Positions 15,384 to 22,080 of a stretch of DNA of 40,537 bases are shown here, piece by piece. Position 1 is the stretch's first letter; every line of letters starts with the position of its first letter. A program made the translations under genes and the position numbers. This DNA is from Actinomycetota bacterium. GTDB lineage: Bacteria; Actinomycetota; Thermoleophilia; Solirubrobacterales; 70-9. The notes beneath the pieces were generated by a model. It saw only the letters and a program-made list of their open reading frames with translations, was not told where the DNA came from and made no database searches. The stretch is taken from positions 1 through 40,537 of the forward strand of contig JAFDWG010000319.1 in NCBI GenBank assembly GCA_018268605.1, written 5' to 3'.

Positions 15384-16484
15384 ATGCCAGACACCATCTC
15401 CTTCGCCCGCGGGGCGCCGAGCGCAGACATCCTTCCTCACGAGCAGGTCAAGGAGGCCGCGCAGCGGGCGCTCACTACCGATTGGGAGACGGCGCTTTCC
15501 TACGGGGTCGGGATCGGGCATCCCGGACTCTGCGAGTGGATCGCGGAGCGCCACGGAGGTGTCGATCCGGCGCAGGTGATGGTCACGAACGGCTCACTCG
15601 AGGCCGGCGCGATGCTCTTCGCTCACCTGGTGAAGCCGGGGACGCGGGTGGCGGTGGAGCAGCCGACGTACGACCGGACGCTGCTGCTGCTGAAGCAGAT
15701 GGGCGCCGAGCTGGTGCCGATCCCGCTGGAGGCCGACGGCCTCGATGTCGGTGCCCTCGAGGCGGCGGTCGGCGAGGCGCCGATCGAGTTCGTCCACGTC
15801 ATCCCCAATGCCCACAACCCGGCCGGCTGCACGCTCTCGGTGGAGAAGCGGCGGCGCCTGGTCGAGCTGGCCTCCGAGCACGACTTCTTCATCTTCGAGG
15901 ACGACCCCTATCGCGAGCTGCCTTTCGAGGGCGAGCCGCTCGAGACGATGCTCTCGATGGATACCGGCGACAAGGTGCTCCACGCGTCCTCGTTCTCGAA
16001 GACGGTCAGCCCCGGCGTCCGCGTCGGCTACCTGGTCGGCCCGACGGAGGAGATCGCGAAGCTCGCCAAGCACGCCAACGAGCAGTACATCTCGCCGAAC
16101 ATGCTGGCCGAGTCGATCGTCCTCGAGCTCTGCAGGTCGGGTGTCCTCGACGAGAACATCACCTTCGTCAAAGGCGAGTTGAAGGCACGCTGCGCCGCGC
16201 TCGTCGAGGCGCTGCGGGAGAAGATCCCCGAGGCCGTCTTCGTCGTCCCGCAGGGCGGCTACTTCCTCTGGCTCGACCTCGCGCAGGGCACCGACACCAA
16301 GGCGCTCCTGGCGGAGGCCAAAGGCGAGGGCGTGTCGTTTGTCGCCGGCCCCGACTTCATGATGAGCGGCGGCGACAACAGCCTGCGGCTGTCCTTCGCA
16401 CCCGTCCCGGCTGCCGACGCGGCCGAGGGCGTGGCGCGGATCGCCTCGGCGCTGGAGAAACTTCGTGCCGGTACCCCTGCCTGA
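15384..16484 (+). CDS. PLP-dependent class I/II aminotransferase
   Basis: A 366-residue fold-type I aminotransferase of the LysN/2-aminoadipate or aromatic group. It starts MPDTISFARGAPSADILP; then come SYGVGIGHPGLCEWIAER, the PLP asparagine in HNPAGC, the aspartate and tyrosine in EDDPYREL, and the Schiff-base lysine K206 in SSFSKTVSPGVRVGYL. The carboxylate-binding arginine is in LRLSFAP near the C-terminus. It moves an amino group from an amino acid to a 2-oxo acid; the substrate is not predictable. The start is placed at this ATG because GGTCGGAGG precedes it and the 35 upstream codons lie over the promoter. There is no GntR domain, so it is not a MocR regulator. Confidence 0.88.
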   Translation: MPDTISFARGAPSADILPHEQVKEAAQRALTTDWETALSYGVGIGHPGLCEWIAERHGGVDPAQVMVTNGSLEAGAMLFAHLVKPGTRVAVEQPTYDRTLLLLKQMGAELVPIPLEADGLDVGALEAAVGEAPIEFVHVIPNAHNPAGCTLSVEKRRRLVELASEHDFFIFEDDPYRELPFEGEPLETMLSMDTGDKVLHASSFSKTVSPGVRVGYLVGPTEEIAKLAKHANEQYISPNMLAESIVLELCRSGVLDENITFVKGELKARCAALVEALREKIPEAVFVVPQGGYFLWLDLAQGTDTKALLAEAKGEGVSFVAGPDFMMSGGDNSLRLSFAPVPAADAAEGVARIASALEKLRAGTPA

Positions 16485-16527
16485 TTGATCCAAACAGGCG
16501 GCGTCGGCCGTAGGTTCGGGTACAGAG

Positions 16528-17109
16528 ATGCCCGTGCGACGTGAGAAAGCCGAGCGCCTTGCCGACGAGGAGCTGATGCCGTGGATCGGCCGCAAGGACG
16601 CGGAGGCGTTCGAAGTCTTCTACGACCGGCACGGCGGCGCCGCCTACTCGCTCGCCTACCGGATCCTCGGCGAACGAGGCGCGGCCGAAGACTGCGTCCA
16701 GGAGGCATTCATCTCGATCTGGCGCAGCGGCGGCAAATTCGACCCGACCCGGGGAAGCGTCCGTTCGTGGACCCTCTCGATCGTCCGTAACCGGGCGATC
16801 GACGTGCTCCGCAGTAAGGCCGGCAAAGCGCCGAAGATGACCTTCGACGACGACGAGATCCTCGAGTCCCGGCCGTCCGAGGAGCTGACCGAGGAGGAGG
16901 CGATGCGCCACGAGACGGCGAGCGAGGTGCGCGGCGCGCTGTCCCAGCTCCCCGACGAGCAGTCGAAGGTGATCCAACTGGCCTACTTCGGCGGCTTCAG
17001 CCAGTCGGAGATAGCGGCGATGCTGAACGTGCCGTTGGGCACGGTGAAGGGACGGATGCGGCTCGGATTGGAGAAGATCCGCGGCGAGTTGGCGGAGGGA
17101 CTGGCATGA
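16528..17109 (+). CDS. ECF RNA polymerase sigma factor
   Basis: A 193-residue group 4 sigma factor. Region 2 spans about residues 25-95 (FYDRHGGAAYSLAYRILG, AEDCVQEAFISIWR, then RSWTLSIVRNRAIDVLR), and region 4 spans about 130-185 with the helix-turn-helix FGGFSQSEIAAMLNVPLGTVKGRM. It directs RNA polymerase to a small set of promoters, probably in an envelope or redox stress response. The SigK-like sequence and the anti-sigma gene that overlaps its stop (ATGA) support regulation by sequestration. No promoter matching its own likely recognition site was identified in the 43-base upstream gap. Confidence 0.92.
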   Translation: MPVRREKAERLADEELMPWIGRKDAEAFEVFYDRHGGAAYSLAYRILGERGAAEDCVQEAFISIWRSGGKFDPTRGSVRSWTLSIVRNRAIDVLRSKAGKAPKMTFDDDEILESRPSEELTEEEAMRHETASEVRGALSQLPDEQSKVIQLAYFGGFSQSEIAAMLNVPLGTVKGRMRLGLEKIRGELAEGLA

Positions 17110-17846
17110 ACGTGAACGATCACGAGCAGCGCCTCGAGGAAGTCGCCGCCTACGCGATCGGCGGTCTCGACCCGCAGCAGGTGCCGGACTTCGAGAAGCA
17201 CCTGGCGGGCTGCAAGCGGTGCCAGGAGGAGCTGCGTTGGCTCGCGCCCGCGGTGGGGGCGCTGCCGGAAGCGGTCGAGCGCCAGGCGCCGTCGCCGGAG
17301 CTGAAGCAGCGGCTGATGGCGGAGGTGCGAGCCGATGCCGCCGACGCGGAGCGCCAGGCGCGGACGGACGAGCCACACCAACGCGCCGACGCGCGCGGCG
17401 GGTTCGGCGACTGGGTGCGCGGGCTGAACGTCGGCGGCCTGACCTGGAAGCCGCTCGTGGGTCTGGCGCTGGTGATCCTGGTGGTCGCCGGCGGGATCGG
17501 TTACGCGGTCGGCAACGGCGGCGGGTCGGGGGGCGCGCACACGACCGAAGTCCCTGTCGCCGCGAACGGGATCGGCGCCAAGGTGGTGACCGAAGACGAC
17601 CGCGGTGAGCTCCATCTCACCGGGGTCAAGCCGTTGCCGAAGGGCCGCATCCTTGAGGCCTGGGTGGAACGCGAAGGCATCGTCGAACCGGTCCCGGCGC
17701 TCTTCGCGCCCGATCAGGCCGGCCGCGCCTCGACCACGATCGAGAACATGAAGGGGGTCACCGCCGTGATGGTGACCCGTGAGCCCGCCGGGGGCTCGAA
17801 GAAGCCGACGACGAAGCCGTTCGTCGCGGTCCCGATCGAAACCTGA
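17106..17846 (+). CDS. membrane anti-sigma factor with zinc-binding N-terminus (RskA-like)
   Basis: A 246-residue partner of the preceding sigma factor. The N-terminal cytoplasmic domain has the ZAS-type motif H32-x3-C36-x2-C39. After an Ala/Arg-rich linker a single membrane segment lies near 116-136 (PLVGLALVILVVAGGIGYAV). The external domain (about 150-246) resembles the RskA C-terminal domain, with LPKGRILEAWVEREG and VMVTREPAGGSKKPTTKP. It likely holds the sigma factor inactive until a signal triggers release or proteolysis. The ATG overlaps the sigma stop by four bases, indicating coupled translation. Confidence 0.9.
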   Translation: MNVNDHEQRLEEVAAYAIGGLDPQQVPDFEKHLAGCKRCQEELRWLAPAVGALPEAVERQAPSPELKQRLMAEVRADAADAERQARTDEPHQRADARGGFGDWVRGLNVGGLTWKPLVGLALVILVVAGGIGYAVGNGGGSGGAHTTEVPVAANGIGAKVVTEDDRGELHLTGVKPLPKGRILEAWVEREGIVEPVPALFAPDQAGRASTTIENMKGVTAVMVTREPAGGSKKPTTKPFVAVPIET

Positions 17847-17880
17847 TCCGTACTGGCGGCGATGGGGGAGGATGGGTCCC

Positions 17881-18507
17881 ATGCGGATCCGTCAGCTGAC
17901 GATCGCGACCGGGGACCTGGGCGGCCAGGCGGCCTTCTATGGCAAGCGGCTTGGCCTGCCGGTAGGCCGGGACGACGACGCGGTCGAGGTGTGCCTGGGC
18001 GAGTCGACGATCCGCTTCGAGAGCGCCGACTCGGGCGTCGACGCCCGCTACCACTTCGCGATCAACGTCGCGGGCGACTCGATCCGCGCCGCGGTCGCGT
18101 GGTTGGGTCCCCGGGCGGAGCCGCTTCTCTTCGACGGCGATCCGATCCGCGACGACGTCGGCGCCGGGAGCGTCTACTTCCTCGATGCCGCCGGCAACGT
18201 GGTCGAGCTGATCGCCGCCTCGCACATAAAGGGCGACGGCGGGGAGTTCGGGCCGGGCTCCCTGATCGAAGTCGCCGAGATCGGCATCGCGGCGACCGAT
18301 GTCGAGGCGACCTCCGCCGCGGTCCAGGAGGCCTTCGGAGAGCCGGTGTTCTGGTCGGACTCCGAACTCTCCGCGGTCGGCGACCACCACGCGGTCGTGA
18401 TCGTCGCCCCGATCGGGCGCGGCTGGGTCCCGGTCGACCTCGAGGCGATGCCGCTGCCGACGAAGATCCTCGGGGAGGACGGGCGACGGTTCGTGCTGGA
18501 GGTCTGA
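17881..18507 (+). CDS. VOC-superfamily (glyoxalase/bleomycin resistance-like) protein
   Basis: A 208-residue protein. Residues 1-115 form a complete VOC module: IRQLTIATGDLGGQAAFYGKRLGLPV at the start and VYFLDAAGNVVELIA at the end, the usual metal-glutamate strand. Residues 128-208 look like part of a second module (VAEIGIAATDVEATSAAVQEAFG) that lacks a clear final metal strand. Function within the family (isomerase, dioxygenase, thiol transferase, binding protein) cannot be set. The start is at this ATG because GGGGGAGG lies about 10 bases upstream and the VOC strand begins at once. It follows the anti-sigma gene by 34 bases and may share its transcript. Confidence 0.75.
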   Translation: MRIRQLTIATGDLGGQAAFYGKRLGLPVGRDDDAVEVCLGESTIRFESADSGVDARYHFAINVAGDSIRAAVAWLGPRAEPLLFDGDPIRDDVGAGSVYFLDAAGNVVELIAASHIKGDGGEFGPGSLIEVAEIGIAATDVEATSAAVQEAFGEPVFWSDSELSAVGDHHAVVIVAPIGRGWVPVDLEAMPLPTKILGEDGRRFVLEV

Positions 18508-18556
18508 CTTACGCCGGAGCGACGCGCGTGAAAGGCCACACCCCGCGCCCGAACCC

Positions 18557-19267
18557 CTACCGCCCGTAGCGGTCGCTCGAGAGCACGAGCTGCTCGGGGA
18601 TCGCGGCGCGCGGGGGCGGCGCCGGATCGGCGCGGACCGAGACCGTCTCGGCGACGCTGTAGGTGACGACGTGGTCACCGTCGTCGGCCTTGATCGTGAC
18701 GTGATCTTTGTCGGACTCGGAGACCTTGCCGGCGAGGCCGGGGTGGAGGCCGGCGTCCATCAGGTAGTGGAGAAGCTCCTCGGCCTCGTTCTCGAAGCGC
18801 AGGACGACGACGTCGGCACCGACCTCGACGTCCGCGAGGAGGGAGCCGCGCTCGCGGATGCCCTCGACGATCGGGTGGCCGTGGGGGCAGGTGGTGGCGT
18901 CGCCGATCGCGGCGCGCATGCGCTCCTCGAGGACCGGCGACATCGCGTGCTCGATCCGCTCGGCCTCCTCGTGCACCTCGTCCCACGGGATCTTCAGCAC
19001 ATCGGTGAGGAAGCGCTCGATCATGCGGTGGCGGCGGACGATGTAGGACGCTTTCTCACGACCGCCCTCGGTGAAGGCGAGCGATTTGTCCGGGTTGCGT
19101 TCGACGTAGCCGTCTTTGATCAGGCGGCCGACCATTTCGTGGACGGTCGGGGCGGAGAGCTGCATCGCGCGGGCGATGTTGGCACCGGTCATCGGCAGTC
19201 CGGCCTCGTCGATCCAGAACATCGACTCGAGGTACTCCTGCTCTGCGACGGTCGCGTCGGCTGCCAA
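18557..19267 (-). CDS. DtxR/MntR-family metal-dependent repressor
   Basis: A 236-residue regulator. The N-terminal winged helix (about 1-70) has GANIARAMQLSAPTVHEMVGRL. The dimer/metal domain (70-140) has H80, E84, H99 and E103-x2-E106-H107. A C-terminal SH3/FeoA-like domain spans about 150-215. In iron regulators (DtxR, IdeR) the E103 position is Cys and the E11 position is Met; acidic residues there are MntR-like. The TTG start is supported by AGGAGGG seven bases upstream. It is divergent from the FTR1 iron permease, with a 12-bp palindrome between them that is the obvious operator. Confidence 0.88.
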   Translation of the reverse strand: MAADATVAEQEYLESMFWIDEAGLPMTGANIARAMQLSAPTVHEMVGRLIKDGYVERNPDKSLAFTEGGREKASYIVRRHRMIERFLTDVLKIPWDEVHEEAERIEHAMSPVLEERMRAAIGDATTCPHGHPIVEGIRERGSLLADVEVGADVVVLRFENEAEELLHYLMDAGLHPGLAGKVSESDKDHVTIKADDGDHVVTYSVAETVSVRADPAPPPRAAIPEQLVLSSDRYGR

Positions 19268-19287
19268 CTTACCCTCCTTTTAGGCAT

Positions 19288-19310
19288 CCCTGATCAGGGT
19301 TCCCTAATAT
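19288..19310. promoter_or_regulatory. palindromic operator and promoter between the DtxR-family and FTR1 genes
   Basis: CCCTGATCAGGG (19288-19299) is a perfect 12-bp palindrome in the 51-base divergent gap. It is followed by TTCCCTAATAT, where TAATAT (19305-19310) is a good -10 for the permease gene, starting 9 bases before its TTG. A repressor bound here would block this promoter. The segment closely matches 908-932 upstream of the sulfite reductase. Confidence 0.6.
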
Positions 19311-19318
19311 CTACGGTC

Positions 19319-20395
19319 TTGACGGCGACCGGACAATCGCTGCGGCGCCACTGGCCACTTTACCTGGGCGGCCTGCTCGTCGCACTGCTTGCGTGGAGCG
19401 CGTTCAGCGCCCACGGTGGCACGCCGGAACCGAGCGCCAACGAGCATCTGAGCCACGGCGCGGTCGTGCTCGACAGCGCCCTGCTGGTCTTCCGCGAGGG
19501 CCTGGAGACGATCCTCGTCCTCGCCGCAGTCACCGCCAGCATGGTCGGCGCCGCGCAGGTCTACCGCAAGCCGATCGCGCTCGGCGCGGCGGGCGGGCTC
19601 CTCGCCAGCGTCGCGACCTGGTTCCTCGCCGCCTGGGTCCTCGGACAACTCGGCGGCGGCGGCCTCGCGGTGCAGGCCGCGACCGGCCTCCTCGCCGTGA
19701 TCGTCCTGCTCGTGGTCATGAACTGGTTCTTCCACAAGGTGTACTGGACCGGCTGGATCCAGAACCGCAACCGGCAGAAGAAGAAGATCCTCTCCGGCGC
19801 CGAGTCAGGCACGGTCGACGGGCGTCGCGCCGCGATGTGGGGGCTGATCCTCCTCGGCGTCACCTCTGTCTATCGAGAGGGATTCGAGGTCGTCCTCTTC
19901 CTCCAGAACCTGCGCCTCTCCTACGGCGCCGGGACGGTGCTCGAGGGCGTCGCCCTCGGCCTCTCCCTGACCGCCGTGGTCGGCGTGATCACGTTCCTCG
20001 CCCACAAGCACATGCCCTACAAGCGGATGCTGGTCCTGACCGGCGTGATGCTCGGCATCGTCCTGATCGTGATGGTCGGCGAGTCGGTGCAGGAGATGCA
20101 GCTGGCTGGTTGGCTGCCCGAAACGACCGTGGCGCTCACGATCCCGGGCTGGATCGGGCTCTGGTTCGCGGTCTTCCCGACCGTGGAGGGGCTGACCGCG
20201 CAGGTGTTGGCGGCGGCACTCGTGCTCGGGTCCTACTTCGGGGCGGAGTACTGGCGGATCAAGCGTCCGCGGCGCCAGGCGGCGGTGCGGGAGTCGCGCG
20301 AGTCGGCGGCGCCGACGTTCAACCCCGAGGCGCCCCGGATCGGCCCGGAGCCGCGCCCTCAGCGCTCCATCAACGACGTCACGACCGCTTCGTAG
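19319..20395 (+). CDS. FTR1-family high-affinity iron permease
   Basis: A 358-residue membrane protein with about seven hydrophobic helices. The two iron-binding REGxE motifs are R59-E63 (REGLE) and R186-E190 (REGFE), both on membrane helices as in yeast Ftr1 and bacterial EfeU. The hydrophilic C-terminal tail is about 50 residues. It moves ferric iron across the cytoplasmic membrane, usually with an oxidase or EfeO/EfeB partner, which is not seen here. There is no ATG before the first helix, so the TTG at 19319, just after the -10 box, is the best start and implies a leaderless message. Its 3' end overlaps the convergent HAD gene by 37 bases. Confidence 0.88.
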   Translation: MTATGQSLRRHWPLYLGGLLVALLAWSAFSAHGGTPEPSANEHLSHGAVVLDSALLVFREGLETILVLAAVTASMVGAAQVYRKPIALGAAGGLLASVATWFLAAWVLGQLGGGGLAVQAATGLLAVIVLLVVMNWFFHKVYWTGWIQNRNRQKKKILSGAESGTVDGRRAAMWGLILLGVTSVYREGFEVVLFLQNLRLSYGAGTVLEGVALGLSLTAVVGVITFLAHKHMPYKRMLVLTGVMLGIVLIVMVGESVQEMQLAGWLPETTVALTIPGWIGLWFAVFPTVEGLTAQVLAAALVLGSYFGAEYWRIKRPRRQAAVRESRESAAPTFNPEAPRIGPEPRPQRSINDVTTAS

Positions 20396-21174
20396 AAGCC
20401 GTCCCCGTTGGTGCCCTCGGTGACGCTGACGTTGCCGAACTGCGGCAGGTAGGCGCGCAGGCCGGGGTCCTCTGAGGGGCCGTTGGCGACGACGAAGAAG
20501 CGCCCGACCGCGGCGGCGACCTCGAGGTCCTCGACCGAGTCCCCAACCGCGATGCAGTTCTCCATGGCGAAGCCGCGAGCGCGCGCGTGGGCGGCCACGG
20601 CGGTCGCCTTTGAGACCGTGCGCGGAACCAGGTGGTAGGCATGGGTCTGGCCGTCGACCGTCTTCATCGGCGTGCCGATCGCCCCGTTGTCGAGGAAGCG
20701 GAGGTCGTCGTCGCCGTGCTCGCCGAGCAGGGCGTTGGCCTCGTCGACGTCGACCTTGCCGCGGAAGAGGTGGGAGTGCTGGCGCCCGTGATGCCAGGGC
20801 GAGTGGTACTCGAGCCGTCCCTGGAAGTGCTCGAAGAGCATGTCGGGGATGCCGCGCCGCTCGATCTGTTCGTAGACCGTGCCCTCGTATTCGTCGGGCT
20901 GCAGCTCCCCGGTGAGGAGCGTGACCTCGCCGTCCATGGCGAAGGCGCAGCCCGCCTCGAAGATGTAGGAGCGCTGGCCCATCAGCCGGGCGGCCTCGTG
21001 GACCTGGGGCTCACGGCGGCCGCTCATGATCACGACCTCGACCCCGGCGCGGGCGCACGCCTCGAGCGCGCGGGCCTGCGCCATCGAGAAGTTCCCCCCG
21101 CGATCGAGAAAGAGGGCGCCTCCCTTCCCGAGGAGGGTCCCGTCCAGGTCGGTGTACACGCAGGCAAGCGACAT
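20359..21174 (-). CDS. HAD-superfamily hydrolase (Cof/MPGP-like phosphatase)
   Basis: A 271-residue HAD protein starting MSLACVYTDLDGTLLGKGG. Motif I is DLDGTLL, motif II is VIMSGRR, and motif IV is AVGDSVEDLEVAAAVG near the C-terminus. A cap domain of roughly 90 residues (about 90-185) lies between motif II and the lysine of SKATAVAAHARARGF, the C2-cap layout of Cof and mannosyl-3-phosphoglycerate phosphatases. The substrate is probably a sugar phosphate but is not determined. The start is chosen because the DxDGT motif must lie near the N-terminus; the longer open frame runs antisense through folP. It diverges from folP with 21 bases between starts. Confidence 0.82.
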   Translation of the reverse strand: MSLACVYTDLDGTLLGKGGALFLDRGGNFSMAQARALEACARAGVEVVIMSGRREPQVHEAARLMGQRSYIFEAGCAFAMDGEVTLLTGELQPDEYEGTVYEQIERRGIPDMLFEHFQGRLEYHSPWHHGRQHSHLFRGKVDVDEANALLGEHGDDDLRFLDNGAIGTPMKTVDGQTHAYHLVPRTVSKATAVAAHARARGFAMENCIAVGDSVEDLEVAAAVGRFFVVANGPSEDPGLRAYLPQFGNVSVTEGTNGDGFYEAVVTSLMER

Positions 21175-21195
21175 CGGCCGCTCGCTACCGTAGCG

Positions 21196-22080
21196 ATGGT
21201 GGAGTGGCGGCTGCGCGATTTGACTCTGGATCTGGCCCGACCGGTGGGTGCGGGGATCGTCAACGTGACGGTCGACTCGATGTTCGAGGGGGCCCGCAGC
21301 GGCACCCCGGAGCAGGCGATCGCCGACGGGATCGGTCTGGTGGGGGCCGGTTTCGACATGCTCGACGTGGGTGCGGTGGCGGCCCGCAGCGGGCCGCCGG
21401 TCGGGGTCGAGGACGAGTGCGCTGCGTTGGTCCCGGCGGTGGAAGGGATGGTCGGGGCGGGCGTGCCGATCTCCGCCGACACCTTTCAGGTCGAGACGGC
21501 GCGCAGGGCGCTCGAGGCGGGCGCCGTCTGCGTCAACGACATCTCCGGAGGGTGCGACGAGATGTTCGAGCTGGTGGCCGAGACCGGCGCAGGCTATGTC
21601 TTGATGCACATCGAGGGGCCGCCGCGGGTGGATCGGCCCTGGCGCGAGTACGACGACGTCGTCTCCTACATGGTCGAGTGGTTCGAGCGGAGGGTGGAGC
21701 GGATGCGGAAGCTGGGTGTGCGCGAGGGGCAGATCGCGATCGACCCCGGCCTTGACTTCGACCTCTCGCCCGACCAAGACCTCGAGATCATGCGGCGCCT
21801 CGCCGAGCTGAAGGCCCTCGGGCTGCCGCTGTACGTGTCGCTGTCGCGCAAGGACTTCATCGGGGCGGTGCTCGCCGGATCCTGGGAGGAGCGTTGGCCG
21901 GCGGGCGAGCGCGAGTGGGGGACCGTCGCGGCGACGACCCTCGCGGTGCGCGAGGGCGCCGACATCCTGCGGATCCACGACCGCTCGAGCCTGCAGGCCG
22001 TCCGCTTGTCTGGCGAAGTACTGAGGCCGCGAGGCGAGGACGCAGGGAGGCGGACGAGGGGAGCGCACTCCAGTGCGTGA
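21196..22080 (+). CDS. folP: dihydropteroate synthase, divergent in the substrate loops
   Basis: A 294-residue TIM-barrel enzyme of folate synthesis, joining dihydropterin pyrophosphate and p-aminobenzoate. Conserved elements: NVTVDS near residue 25 (usual NVTPDS), the D of SADT, VNDISGG, LMHIEG, DPGLDF, SLSRKDFIG and LRIHD, so the N, D, N, D, K, R and H contacts of the family are kept. Loop 2, normally GGESTRPG, is GAVAARSG, and loop 1 has Met where E. coli has F28. The C-terminal 20 residues are Arg/Gly-rich. The ATG start matches the family N-terminus. No other folate genes are present. The helicase gene overlaps its stop. Confidence 0.8.
   Translation: MVEWRLRDLTLDLARPVGAGIVNVTVDSMFEGARSGTPEQAIADGIGLVGAGFDMLDVGAVAARSGPPVGVEDECAALVPAVEGMVGAGVPISADTFQVETARRALEAGAVCVNDISGGCDEMFELVAETGAGYVLMHIEGPPRVDRPWREYDDVVSYMVEWFERRVERMRKLGVREGQIAIDPGLDFDLSPDQDLEIMRRLAELKALGLPLYVSLSRKDFIGAVLAGSWEERWPAGEREWGTVAATTLAVREGADILRIHDRSSLQAVRLSGEVLRPRGEDAGRRTRGAHSSA

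Noticed and set aside
18671..19318. N-terminal extension of the iron permease frame
   Set aside because: It is antisense to the DtxR-family gene and crosses the palindromic operator and -10 box.
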